From: Gluconacetobacter asukensis
GTDB taxonomy: Bacteria; Pseudomonadota; Alphaproteobacteria; Acetobacterales; Acetobacteraceae
Assembly: GCF_014174375.1 (NCBI RefSeq)
Contig: NZ_JABEQE010000015.1
Location: forward strand, 1 to 64,000
Direction of reading: 5' to 3'
DNA length: 64,000 bases
Position 1 is the first letter of the stretch, and each line of letters starts with the position of its first letter. The notes beneath the pieces are model-generated. The model had not been told where the DNA came from. It worked only from the letters and a program-made list of their open reading frames with translations, and ran no database searches. Positions 35,275 through 44,265 of the stretch are shown here, one piece after another. Both the position numbers and the translations under genes were made by a program.

Positions 35275-37625
35275 CGGTCCAGCCCCACCCCCCGTCGCAG
35301 CGGCCGCAGGGGGTCGGCGCTGCCGGTCGTGTGCATCGGCGTCAGTTCATCGGGCACGTTTGCGGCATTCGGATGGGTGTCGCGCAGATCTTCCATCAGG
35401 CTGACCGCATCGCGCTCATCATGGATGACGTGGGGCGTGATGAGGATGAGCAGTTCGGTACGCTGGCGATTGTTGTTCTGGTTGCCGGCCAGGAAGCCCA
35501 GAACGGGGATGTTCTTCAGCCAGGGGATGCCGCTGTTGGCGCGGCTGGAATTCTCGGTGATCAGCCCGGCCAGCCCCACCGTCTGCCCGTCCTGCACCAC
35601 GACGCGCGAACTGACCGAGCGGTCGTTGAAGGTGGGGTTGGTGGTGGTACTGGTGGTCGTTACCGCCGAGGTGCTGCTGACCGAGCTGACCTCCTGCGCG
35701 ATGTCCAGCGTGACCAGGCCGGCATGGCTGACATGGGGCGTGACTTCCATGATCACGCCGGTCGGCTGGTAGGTGAACTGGTTGTAGATCGACGTGCCGA
35801 TGGTGCTGGACTGCGATCCGATCTGGACCGGCACCAATTGCCCGACCTGCAACCGGGCCGGGTGATTGTCCTGGACCATCAGCTGCGGCGAGGACAGGAC
35901 ATGCACGGTGGTGACGTTCTGGAGCGCGTCGATGGCGAACGGTGCGCCGCCGCCGCTGGCGCCGCCGATGATGAAACCTGGCAGGGTATGGCTGAATGCG
36001 GCGGTCGCCAGCGTGCCGGTGGTGATCGTCTGGCTGTTGGTGCTGAGCACGCCGTTGATGCCGCCGGACTTGAAGAAGAACTGCGTGCCGTATTGCAGCG
36101 CGTCGTTGAGCTGGACCTCGGCGACCACGGCATCGATCCGGACCTGGAGCGGCATGACGTCGATGCGGTTCAGCATCAGTTCCACATTGTCGCTCTCCTG
36201 GTCGGTGGCGTAGACGAGGATCGCGTTATGCTGGCCATTGGAGATGATCCGCATGCCCTGCGTGCGGGAGGACTCGCTGCTTGCGGAACTGTCCAGTCCG
36301 CCCAGCAGGGGATTGTTGAAGGAAGCGGCCTGCTGCTGGCCCGTGCCTGTCGCCCCCTGGGTTCCTGCCGGGGTTCCTGTCTGGGTGCCGGTCGCACTGT
36401 TGGTGCCCAGGCCGCCGGTCGTGCCTGCATTGCCACCCAGTCCGCCCAGGCCGCCGGTGGTGCCACCCGTGGCGCCACCGCCCAGATTGCTCATGGCGTT
36501 GCCCATGCCGCCGGTGAAGCCGGTCTGGGTGAGTTGTGAGGTCGTGCCCGGTGTGGTGCCGGGCGGCAGGGCCGTCACATTGTCCGGGGTGAAGGCCTGT
36601 TGCAGCGTGTAGGTGACGTCGTTCACGTTGGAATTCTGCACATAGAAGATGTGCCAGGACCGGATCGTAGCGCGGCGGTTGCGTTCGATCAGTGCGAACA
36701 GGCGGCGTGCATCGTCGATATAGCGCGTATTGCGTGCCACGATCAGCACGGCGTTGACGCGGGTGAGGGGCAGAACCTGCACGATTTGCGCCAGGGAGCC
36801 GCCGCTGCCGTGCAATGCCGTCTGCAGGGCCGACGCCATGTCCTTGGCATTGCCGGAATCGACCGGAAGAAGCGCATAGGATTGGCTGCTGAGCCAGTCG
36901 ACGTCGAATGCGTGGATCACCTCGACCAGGGCGTTGCGTGCCGCCGGGTCGCCGCTGACGATCACCGCGTTGCCGCTGTCGACCGGCGTGAGGTGCGCGC
37001 CGGACTGCACGAAGGGCTGAAGGGCGCGTGTCAGGCTGGCAGCCTCGGCGTAGCGCAGCGGGACCATGATGTTGCCGCCCAGCGCGGGGTTGTCGGTCAT
37101 TCCGGCCATGCCGGACGGGGAATTGCCGCCCTGCAGACCGCCGGGTTGGCCTTGGGCGGGGACGATGCGGTACAGCCCGTCGCTGTGCAGGAGCACGGCC
37201 TGGACCTGGGCCAGGAGCATCTGCAATGCCGGCAGTACCTGCGCATTCGTCAGGGGGGCGGAGGTATGCAGCGTCACCGTCCCATGCACCGCCGGGTCGA
37301 TCGCGTAGTTCACATGCAGGATATCGGTCAGGATCTGTGCTGCGGCATCGCGTATGTCGGTATCGGTGAAGTTGAGGGAAATCTGTCCTTCGCCGGCCGC
37401 GATGCCCGAGGATCGCAGGGACGGCAGGGTATTGCGGCCGTAACTATACTGCACCTGCCCGGACGCATCGGTCGTGCCGATCCGCCCCTGGGCGCCCTCG
37501 GGAGCCGGAGAGGCCAGTGGCAGCGCGCCGGGCAGCGGTTTGACCCGTGGCGGCCCATTGTCGCACCCCGCCACTGACAGGCAGAGGGCCAGGCCGGTCC
37601 AGAGGGAAGGGGCATGACGAGGCAT
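35271..37625 (-). CDS. gspD: T2SS outer membrane secretin GspD (LsdD), probable lipoprotein
   Basis: This secretin of about 784 residues has N0 (ISLNFTDTDIRDAAAQIL), N1-N3 domains and a secretin core (VRIDAVVAEVQLNDALQYG to LLILITPHVI). A low-complexity Gly/Thr-rich stretch (36335-36570) interrupts N3. From ATG 37625, preceded by GAGGG, the N-terminus is a signal peptide with lipobox VAGC (Cys21), implying a lipid-anchored, self-targeting secretin. An upstream ATG at 37706 overlaps the gspN stop (ATGA) and would add 27 residues. The secretin forms the outer gate for LsdA export. Confidence 0.9.
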   Translation of the reverse strand: MPRHAPSLWTGLALCLSVAGCDNGPPRVKPLPGALPLASPAPEGAQGRIGTTDASGQVQYSYGRNTLPSLRSSGIAAGEGQISLNFTDTDIRDAAAQILTDILHVNYAIDPAVHGTVTLHTSAPLTNAQVLPALQMLLAQVQAVLLHSDGLYRIVPAQGQPGGLQGGNSPSGMAGMTDNPALGGNIMVPLRYAEAASLTRALQPFVQSGAHLTPVDSGNAVIVSGDPAARNALVEVIHAFDVDWLSSQSYALLPVDSGNAKDMASALQTALHGSGGSLAQIVQVLPLTRVNAVLIVARNTRYIDDARRLFALIERNRRATIRSWHIFYVQNSNVNDVTYTLQQAFTPDNVTALPPGTTPGTTSQLTQTGFTGGMGNAMSNLGGGATGGTTGGLGGLGGNAGTTGGLGTNSATGTQTGTPAGTQGATGTGQQQAASFNNPLLGGLDSSASSESSRTQGMRIISNGQHNAILVYATDQESDNVELMLNRIDVMPLQVRIDAVVAEVQLNDALQYGTQFFFKSGGINGVLSTNSQTITTGTLATAAFSHTLPGFIIGGASGGGAPFAIDALQNVTTVHVLSSPQLMVQDNHPARLQVGQLVPVQIGSQSSTIGTSIYNQFTYQPTGVIMEVTPHVSHAGLVTLDIAQEVSSVSSTSAVTTTSTTTNPTFNDRSVSSRVVVQDGQTVGLAGLITENSSRANSGIPWLKNIPVLGFLAGNQNNNRQRTELLILITPHVIHDERDAVSLMEDLRDTHPNAANVPDELTPMHTTGSADPLRPLRRGVGLDR

Positions 37626-37702
37626 CGGGCCCTCGGGCAGGCGGCGACGCGTTGTCATGCCTGCCAGGGAGCGGATCAGAATATTCATCGCGTAAGGCCT
37701 CG

Positions 37703-38200
37703 TCATTGTTCTTCTGGGCGGGGGTTTGGGGGTTGGGACGAAAGGGATGCGGGCGAGGTGCCGCGCGTCCCGCTGTCGGTCCGGCGATCCCGGTCCGGGC
37801 GCATGGCCTGTTCGCCTGCCGCGCCGCGAACCCGGATCGCACCGTTCTCGATCGCGATGATCTGCCATGGGCCGACAGTTTCGCCGACATCGGCGATCCG
37901 GCCGCGCGCCTGTCCCGGGATCATGAAGATGGCGCGCCGCCTGCCACGGCTGACAACGATGCCCGTCAGGCGGGGGGTAGTGTCCCCCATGGCCTGCATT
38001 TCGGCCGGGCGGCGGATTGGGCTGAACAGGGGGCGCGCCAGGATCGTCTGCTGCCATGAGTCGATCTGCGCGGTATCCGGCTGGTTCTGTGCATTCTGCG
38101 TGGGCGGGGCGGCGAGGGTCGGTACTGCGCAGGCGCCGAGCATGATCGCCGCCAGGCAGGCGGCGGGGGGGCGGCGCGATCGGGATGCGGTGTGGATCAT
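37703..38200 (-). CDS. gspN: T2SS protein LsdN (GspN/GspC-like)
   Basis: This 165-residue exported protein has a signal peptide (about residues 1-30) and one small periplasmic domain with ILARPLFSPIRRP and ADVGETVGPWQIIAIENGAIRV. This resembles the homology region of GspC and PilP that contacts the secretin N0 domain. No separate gspC is present in the operon, so this protein may do that job without a PDZ domain. Its ATG overlaps the gspM stop. The gene name follows the lsd cluster order; the role is an inference from position and motif. Confidence 0.72.
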   Translation of the reverse strand: MIHTASRSRRPPAACLAAIMLGACAVPTLAAPPTQNAQNQPDTAQIDSWQQTILARPLFSPIRRPAEMQAMGDTTPRLTGIVVSRGRRRAIFMIPGQARGRIADVGETVGPWQIIAIENGAIRVRGAAGEQAMRPDRDRRTDSGTRGTSPASLSSQPPNPRPEEQ

Positions 38201-38814
38201 GGTGCGTCCTTCTGCGCGGGAGCCGGCGTGCCGTCCGTTCGCCGGAACGCATGAACCACCATGTCGCAATCCATGGCGGCGGGCGAGCCGTCCGCATCCT
38301 CGGCGCCGTGCAGATGCAGCCCGTCGATCACGATTGCAGGGGCGGATTGCTCCAGCCGGGCGAGCAGTTGGATGAGTGTCGGAAACGGCGCGGTGACCAC
38401 GACATGCAGCCCGATCCGCCGGTAGCGCCCGGCTATGGCCGGGGCCACGTTCTCGACACTTGTGATCTCGGTTCCCGTCATGGTGGCGATCTTTTGCAGC
38501 ATGTCCTGCAGATTGGCGCTCGCGACGGCGTCGGTGGTGCCGTCGATCAATTGCGACGGGCCGGGCGAGGAGGTGGCGGCTGTCTGGCGGAGCGCCGGCA
38601 GGGCGGTGGCCAGCCGTTCCATGCGGGCGAGAGTGGCGCGTTGCAGTTCCAGCCCCTGTGCGCGGTCGGCATGGAGATTCCAGACCGGCCCCAGCACCAG
38701 AAGCCACGCCAGTCCCAGCGCGACTGCCAACATGCCCAATGCCAGTGCCTGCCCCCGCCGTCCTTCCGGGAGGGTGCGCACCCATGTCAGCAAGGATGTT
38801 GTCCCGTGATTCAT
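38197..38814 (-). CDS. gspM: T2SS inner membrane protein GspM (LsdM)
   Basis: This 205-residue protein has a short cytoplasmic N-terminus, one membrane segment (about residues 23-42) and a periplasmic ferredoxin-like part with a coiled coil after the membrane. It partners GspL in the inner membrane platform. The start at 38814 is chosen because the frame above it overlaps gspL coding. Eleven bases separate it from gspL. Sequence conservation is low, so the call leans on topology and operon order. Confidence 0.78.
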   Translation of the reverse strand: MNHGTTSLLTWVRTLPEGRRGQALALGMLAVALGLAWLLVLGPVWNLHADRAQGLELQRATLARMERLATALPALRQTAATSSPGPSQLIDGTTDAVASANLQDMLQKIATMTGTEITSVENVAPAIAGRYRRIGLHVVVTAPFPTLIQLLARLEQSAPAIVIDGLHLHGAEDADGSPAAMDCDMVVHAFRRTDGTPAPAQKDAP

Positions 38815-38825
38815 GCTTTTTCCGT

Positions 38826-39863
38826 TCAGTGGCCGACATCGACGCGAATGGAAAACACGCTGGCATTCTGCCCTGTCACACGCGTGACCGGCGCGACAAA
38901 GGCGGGATTGCGGAAAAGCGGCGTCCGGCTCAGCACCTGGATCAGCCCCGTCGCCTCGGGCGATTGGCCGCTGATGATCAATTGTCCCTGGCGGAGGCTC
39001 AGATCGGTCAGGAAACTGTTGTCGGGCAGCATTTGCGTGGTTGCCGCCAGTACCGCCATCGGGTCGCCCCATTGCCGGCGCGTCGCGGCGATGACGGTCT
39101 CGCCGGCCTGGCGATCTTCGGCCTCGCGGCGCAGCATGGCCGCCTGCAGGGCGGCCGGGCGCAGCGCCGTGATCCGCGCCGACAGTGCCGCCTGTTCGGT
39201 GGATTGGCGCCAGAACAGAAGCGCCACCACCAGCGCGGGCAGCAGGGTGGCACCGGCCGCCACCAGGATGCGGGTGTCCTTCAGGCTGCGCCAGGGCGAC
39301 CGGTCCGTCTTCAGCGGGATGGGAACCGACCGGGCGGCGTCTTCCAGCCGGTCCGGCTGGATGCCGAGCGACGCGAGCATCCCCAAGGGGGGAGCGACGG
39401 ATGCCCGGAGTACGAGCGACAGCAGGATGCGCACCTGATTCAACGCGGCGTCCCGCCGGATGATGGTGTGGCTGTAGAAGAGCGCATCGGCGGAAAAGGG
39501 GGTCAGCCGGTCCATCTCATAGGCCAGGGTTCCATCCAGGTCGGTCTCGGTCGCGGCGGGCAAGGTCACCTCGCGTTGCATCACCATGCCGGGTGACAGG
39601 AGCAGGATCGTTTCGGTCGGGCGATGCCGGCCTGCCTGCATGGCCTGGCAGGCGACCTGTGTTTCGGCATCGGCGGCTTCGGACAGGCCGAGCGTGCCCA
39701 GTGGCGTGGAACGACCTTGCCGTTCCAGCGACAGGGAAAGCGATTGCCCGTTCCATGCGGCGACCAGCCGGGGAGGCGACGGGAGCCGTGCCAGCCGCAT
39801 CCGTTCCGGGATCAGGCTGCGGATCTGTCGCCACCACCAGGCGAACAGGAGCCTGGCAATCAT
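38826..39863 (-). CDS. gspL: T2SS inner membrane protein GspL (LsdL)
   Basis: This 345-residue protein has a cytoplasmic actin-like part that binds GspE (about residues 30-195), a membrane segment (about 198-215, VAAGATLLPALVVALLFW) and a periplasmic coiled coil plus PilN-like domain. It couples the ATPase to the pseudopilus platform. It follows gspJ by 28 bases. The first 12 residues (MIARLLFAWWWR) are strongly hydrophobic-basic, which is odd for a cytoplasmic N-terminus; a later start is possible. Confidence 0.82.
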   Translation of the reverse strand: MIARLLFAWWWRQIRSLIPERMRLARLPSPPRLVAAWNGQSLSLSLERQGRSTPLGTLGLSEAADAETQVACQAMQAGRHRPTETILLLSPGMVMQREVTLPAATETDLDGTLAYEMDRLTPFSADALFYSHTIIRRDAALNQVRILLSLVLRASVAPPLGMLASLGIQPDRLEDAARSVPIPLKTDRSPWRSLKDTRILVAAGATLLPALVVALLFWRQSTEQAALSARITALRPAALQAAMLRREAEDRQAGETVIAATRRQWGDPMAVLAATTQMLPDNSFLTDLSLRQGQLIISGQSPEATGLIQVLSRTPLFRNPAFVAPVTRVTGQNASVFSIRVDVGH

Positions 39864-39891
39864 GAGGTGCGCTTCATGATGTTGGCTCCTA

Positions 39892-40479
39892 TCACGGCAT
39901 CGGGTCCAGAAAGGGGGCCGCGACGATGTCCGGCCAGTGCCGGGGATCGCCGTCGGGGAAGCGGATGCGGATGCGCACCAGCGCCGGCAGGTGGTCGCCG
40001 TCCCATGTCGTATTCCAGTGTCCGTTCGAGAAATAGGAGCAGTCCAGGTCCGTAACGTTTGTCAGCAGGGTTTGCTGCCGTTCGCCTGCCGCGGATTCGA
40101 TGACGTGCCGGTAGGGAATCCAGATCAGCAGCAGGCGATGGCTTGAATCGACCGACAGGCGGATGTCCGCCTGGGCGTCCGGCTGGTTGCCCAGGGCCAT
40201 CGGCAGCGCGCCGCGCAGCACCAGCCCGTGCGCCTGCCCGACGAAGAGGGGGCCTTCCCGGCCCGCTCCGGGATCGGCGCGCGTGATCAATCCGCGCAGC
40301 AGGCGATCGACCGCGCCCAGTTCGGCCTGCGACGCCAGCATTCCGTGCTGGCGTTCGAACAGCATCGTCGCCGTCTGGAACCCCTGTTGCAGGACCAGAA
40401 GCACCAGCGAGAACACCACCAGCGCGATCAGGATTTCCAGCAGGGTGAAGCCTGCCTGCCTGTGACATCTGCCGCTCAT
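39892..40479 (-). CDS. gspJ: T2SS minor pseudopilin GspJ (LsdJ)
   Basis: This 195-residue protein has a prepilin leader ending in Gly before FTLLEILIALVVFSLVLLVL; Glu5 of the mature helix is present. The globular domain matches GspJ length. It forms the tip complex with GspI and GspK. The ATG overlaps the gspI stop by four bases. LsdO should cleave and methylate it. Confidence 0.87.
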   Translation of the reverse strand: MSGRCHRQAGFTLLEILIALVVFSLVLLVLQQGFQTATMLFERQHGMLASQAELGAVDRLLRGLITRADPGAGREGPLFVGQAHGLVLRGALPMALGNQPDAQADIRLSVDSSHRLLLIWIPYRHVIESAAGERQQTLLTNVTDLDCSYFSNGHWNTTWDGDHLPALVRIRIRFPDGDPRHWPDIVAAPFLDPMP

Positions 40480-40892
40480 GGACCTGCCTCGCGCGTGGCC
40501 AGGCGGAGGGTGTGCAGTTCCACCGAGCGTCGGCCCGATGCGGCGGACGGATCGGGCCAGGATTCGGTGACCTGTACCCGGTACAGCACAAGGCCGGATG
40601 ATGTGCCGGCAGTTGCCTGTGCGGGCACGATCCGGACGTGCCAGTGCAGGGCGCTGCCGTCGTCGCCATCCTGTTCCAGCGGGCCGATCCGCATGCCGTG
40701 GCCGACCGCTGCCAGATGCGATTGGGCGCGGGAGAGGGCGTCCTGCGTGCGGTTGGAGAGTTGCGTGGCGGCGACGCCGTCCAGCATGCCCCGATAGGCG
40801 ACCGCCAGTGCCAGCATCACGATGACGAAGGCGACCAGGACTTCGATCAAGGTAAAGCCGTCCTGTGGGGTGGATGGGCGTGGCGGGGTCAT
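40476..40892 (-). CDS. gspI: T2SS minor pseudopilin GspI (LsdI)
   Basis: This 138-residue protein has the prepilin leader DG|FTLIEVLVAFVIVMLALAV with Glu5, and a short globular domain typical of GspI. It nucleates the pseudopilus tip with GspJ and GspK. The start overlaps the gspH stop by four bases. Confidence 0.87.
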   Translation of the reverse strand: MTPPRPSTPQDGFTLIEVLVAFVIVMLALAVAYRGMLDGVAATQLSNRTQDALSRAQSHLAAVGHGMRIGPLEQDGDDGSALHWHVRIVPAQATAGTSSGLVLYRVQVTESWPDPSAASGRRSVELHTLRLATREAGP

Positions 40893-41317
40893 GGACCCTC
40901 CACGCCGACGGCGCCGGTCAGCCAGTTGACGCGCAGTATGACCTGCCGCCCGCCTTCGACCAGCGCGGTGGCGGGGCCGGCGGCACTGCCGTCGGGATAG
41001 AAGAGGAAGCGCGCCGGCCCCGCGATCGATACCCCGGCCGGCAGGGGGTGGCGAGGGCCGGGTTGCAGCCCGTAGTCCCGGTGCGCCGCGTCGAGTGTGA
41101 AGAGCAGCGTGGTGCCGGAATAGATGGCCTGCATCCGGGCCTCGCGCATCGCCGACGCGACCTGCCGCGCCGCGCCCTGCAGATCCAGCGTGACGGAATG
41201 AAATGGCCCGCGCCCGACCATGATCGCGCCGACCAGGCTCAGGATCAGGACGACCACGATCATTTCGATCAGGGTGAAGCCGCCCTCGCCGGGGCGGGCG
41301 GGGCGTCTATTGTGCAA
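40889..41317 (-). CDS. gspH: T2SS minor pseudopilin GspH (LsdH)
   Basis: This 142-residue protein has the prepilin leader [21 protein letters not shown] with Glu5. GspH links the tip complex to the GspG fibre. The gene overlaps the gspF end by 11 bases, indicating tight translational coupling. Confidence 0.87.
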   Translation of the reverse strand: MHNRRPARPGEGGFTLIEMIVVVLILSLVGAIMVGRGPFHSVTLDLQGAARQVASAMREARMQAIYSGTTLLFTLDAAHRDYGLQPGPRHPLPAGVSIAGPARFLFYPDGSAAGPATALVEGGRQVILRVNWLTGAVGVEGP

Positions 41318-42533
41318 GGTCGTTCAGGCTCAGCATCGCCAGCAGCAGCGAGGAGACGATTCCGGCGACCAGCAGCCCCATGATGACGGTGATCGCCGGC
41401 ACCAGCAGCGCCACCAGGCGCTGGATGGCGATGCGTGCCTGGTCCTCGTGAATGTCGGCGGCGCGCAGTGCCATCGACCCGAGCTGTGCCGTTTCCTCGC
41501 CCAGCCGCAGCAGGTGGATCATGCGGCGCGGGAAGACCGACGCGCCTTCCAGCGTCGTGGCCAGCCCATAGCCGGCCTTGGCGCTCTGCGTCGCCGAGTC
41601 GATCGCGGCGACGGCGGCGCGATTGGTGGTCGCCTCGCGCACGATCGCCAGTGTCGTCAGGATCGGCACGCCGTTTTCCAGCAGCGTGCCCAGGATGCGG
41701 GCGAAGCGGGCGGCGAGGATTTCGCCGATCAGCGCGCCCACGACCGGCAGGGCCAGCAGCCGGCGGTCCACCATCAGCCGGATGGGGGGGCGGCGCAGCA
41801 GGGCGCGGCCCAGCAGAACCAGCGCCAGCAGGGCCAGCGGCACGGCCAGCCCATAATGGCCCAGCCAGGCGCCGGCCGCGATCAGGAATTGGGTCGAGGC
41901 CGGCAATGCGACCCCGTTCTGGGCGAACAGGGGCGTGAACTGGGGCAGGACGGTGGTGAGCAGCAGGGCGATCGACCCGATGGCCGCCAGCGTCAGGATG
42001 GCGGGATAGATCATCGCCGACTGCACCGTCGCGGTCAGGGCCCGTTCGCGTTCCAGCAGCACCGCCAGCCGTTCCATCGTCGGCGCGAGGTCGCCGGTGG
42101 CTTCCGCCGCGCGGACCATGCCGAGATACAGGCGCGGGAAACTGCCGGGATAGCGCCCCATGGCCACGTGCAGCGCGCGGCCGTCGCGCACCATCGTGCG
42201 GACGCCGTCCAGCACGGTGCGCACTCGCGCGCGGGGCGTGGTCTCGGCCAGGAAGCGCAGGGCGCGGTCGATATCCTGCCCGGCCCCCAGCATGACCGCC
42301 AGTTCGCGCGTGATGGCGGCCAGTTCGGCGCGGCGCAGGCCGGGGCGGCGCAGCGTGCCCGCCAGGCCGCCGAGCGCACGCGTCGGGGCGAAGTGTGGCG
42401 GCGCGCCGATCCGCATCGGGATATGGCCCTGGCGGCGCAGCGCTGTCAGGACCGCGTCTTCTGTTTCGGCCTCCAATGTGCCGCGGATCAGCGTGCCCTG
42501 GGCATCGACGGCGGTGTAGGCGAATTCAGTCAT
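41307..42533 (-). CDS. gspF: T2SS inner membrane platform protein GspF (LsdF)
   Basis: This 408-residue polytopic protein has two repeats of the GspF/PilC domain (about residues 70-195 and 275-395) and three membrane segments (about 170, 220 and 380). MTEFAYTAVDAQG is the typical N-terminus, which fixes the start at 42533, 16 bases after gspE. It transmits ATPase motion to the pseudopilus. The frame upstream of 42533 belongs to the gspE region. Confidence 0.92.
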   Translation of the reverse strand: MTEFAYTAVDAQGTLIRGTLEAETEDAVLTALRRQGHIPMRIGAPPHFAPTRALGGLAGTLRRPGLRRAELAAITRELAVMLGAGQDIDRALRFLAETTPRARVRTVLDGVRTMVRDGRALHVAMGRYPGSFPRLYLGMVRAAEATGDLAPTMERLAVLLERERALTATVQSAMIYPAILTLAAIGSIALLLTTVLPQFTPLFAQNGVALPASTQFLIAAGAWLGHYGLAVPLALLALVLLGRALLRRPPIRLMVDRRLLALPVVGALIGEILAARFARILGTLLENGVPILTTLAIVREATTNRAAVAAIDSATQSAKAGYGLATTLEGASVFPRRMIHLLRLGEETAQLGSMALRAADIHEDQARIAIQRLVALLVPAITVIMGLLVAGIVSSLLLAMLSLNDLAQ

Positions 42534-42549
42534 GTGGTTGCCTCCCCCG

Positions 42550-44265
42550 TCAGGTACCGGCGCTGACGCTGCGCGTGACGTCCTCGATCGTCGTCTCACC
42601 GCGCAGGGCGGCCGCCAGGCCGGCGGTGAACATCGGCACCATGCCGGCGGCGATTGCCGCGCGCTCGATCGCCATGTGGTCGCTGCGTGAGAAGATCAGG
42701 TGCTCGATCGCCTCGTCTGGTTCCAGCAGCTCGGCGATCGCCTGGCGGCCGCTATAGCCGGTCTGGCGGCAGCGGGGGCAGCCGACGGCGTGGAACAGGG
42801 TCACCGGCGCGTCGCCGGCCAGGCGGCGCAGGTCGAGCCGGTCCACCAGTTCGGGCGGCGGGGTGTAGGGTGTCTTGCAGGCGTCGCACAGCCGGCGCAC
42901 CAGCCGTTGCGCCAGTACGCCGCGCAATACGGCCGTCAGCAGGTAATCCTCGACCCCCATGTCGCGCAGGCGGATGATGGCGGCGGCGGCCGAATTGGTG
43001 TGCAGGGTGGAGAGGACCAGATGCCCGGTCAGCGCGGCCTGCACCGCGATCTGCGCGGTTTCGATGTCGCGGATTTCGCCCACCATGATCACGTCGGGGT
43101 CCTGGCGCAGGATGGAGCGCAGCAGGGTGGCGAAGGTCAGGCCGATCTGCGGCCGGACCTGAACCTGGTTGATGCCGTCGAGCTGGTATTCGATCGGGTC
43201 TTCGATCGTCACGACCTTGCGCGTGGTGGCGTTGAGGTCCGCGAGGCCGGTATAGAGCGTCGTGGTCTTGCCCGAGCCGGTCGGGCCCGTCACCAGCACG
43301 ATGCCGTTCGGTTGCGCCAGCAGGGCGCGCATGCGGGTGACGATGTCGGGTGCCAGTCCCAGCGTGGCATAGTCGAAGCGGACGCTGGAGCGGTCCAGCA
43401 CGCGCAGCACCACCGTCTCGCCGTATAGTGACGGGATGGTGGAGACGCGGAAATCGATCTCGTGCCCGCGCACGGCCAGCTTGATCCGCCCGTCCTGCGG
43501 CAGGCGGCGTTCGGCGATGTCCAGCCGGGCCATGATCTTGATGCGCGAGATGATGGCGGGGATCAGTTGGGCCGGCGGGCTCTCGACCTCATGCAATACG
43601 CCGTCATAGCGGTAGCGCACGCGCAGCCTGTCCTCGAACGGCTCGATATGGATGTCGGATGCGTGGCTCTCCACCGCGCGGCCGATGATCTGGTTGACCA
43701 GGCGGATCACCGGCGCCTCGGAGGCCAGGTCCTTCAGCCGCTCCGCATCGTCCTCCAGCGGGGCCTCGTGATCTTCGGGCGGGGGCGCCTCGGCCTCGGT
43801 GCGTGGATAGAGGCGGTCGAGCGCGGCCTCCAGCTCGATCGGCACGCCGACCTGGCAGGCCACGCGCAGGCCGGTGGCGGCTGCGATCGATGCCGGCGTG
43901 AACCCGTCCAGCGGGTCGCGCAGGGCGAGTGTCAGGATATCGTCGCGCACGGCCAGCGGCACCGCGTGCGCGTCGCGCAGGAAGCGGGCGCCGAGCGTAT
44001 CCGCCAGCACGGGGTCATCGGGATAATGTTCGGGCGCTACCAGCGGGATGTGCAGCAGGTCGGCATAGCTCTGCGCCATTTCCCGTTCCGACACCAGGCC
44101 CAGTTGCAGCAGGATCTGGTCGAGCCGGCCGCCGCTCTGTTCTGCCGCGCGGCGCGCGCGTTCGACGGCGCGCGGATCGCAGCGCCCGCGCGCGACCAGC
44201 AATTCGGCCAGGTCTTCGACCGGTGAGGCCGTCGTGGTGCGATCGGCGCTGATGCTTCTATCCAT
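42550..44265 (-). CDS. gspE: T2SS assembly ATPase GspE (LsdE)
   Basis: This 571-residue ATPase has an N-terminal GspL-binding domain (about residues 15-155) and a linker. The RecA-like domain has Walker A GPTGSGKTTT, Walker B IMVGEIRD, His box LSTLHTNSA and a four-cysteine zinc motif (CDAC then CPRC) near residues 455-490. It drives pseudopilus extension in the cytoplasm. It overlaps gspO by eight bases. Confidence 0.95.
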   Translation of the reverse strand: MDRSISADRTTTASPVEDLAELLVARGRCDPRAVERARRAAEQSGGRLDQILLQLGLVSEREMAQSYADLLHIPLVAPEHYPDDPVLADTLGARFLRDAHAVPLAVRDDILTLALRDPLDGFTPASIAAATGLRVACQVGVPIELEAALDRLYPRTEAEAPPPEDHEAPLEDDAERLKDLASEAPVIRLVNQIIGRAVESHASDIHIEPFEDRLRVRYRYDGVLHEVESPPAQLIPAIISRIKIMARLDIAERRLPQDGRIKLAVRGHEIDFRVSTIPSLYGETVVLRVLDRSSVRFDYATLGLAPDIVTRMRALLAQPNGIVLVTGPTGSGKTTTLYTGLADLNATTRKVVTIEDPIEYQLDGINQVQVRPQIGLTFATLLRSILRQDPDVIMVGEIRDIETAQIAVQAALTGHLVLSTLHTNSAAAAIIRLRDMGVEDYLLTAVLRGVLAQRLVRRLCDACKTPYTPPPELVDRLDLRRLAGDAPVTLFHAVGCPRCRQTGYSGRQAIAELLEPDEAIEHLIFSRSDHMAIERAAIAAGMVPMFTAGLAAALRGETTIEDVTRSVSAGT

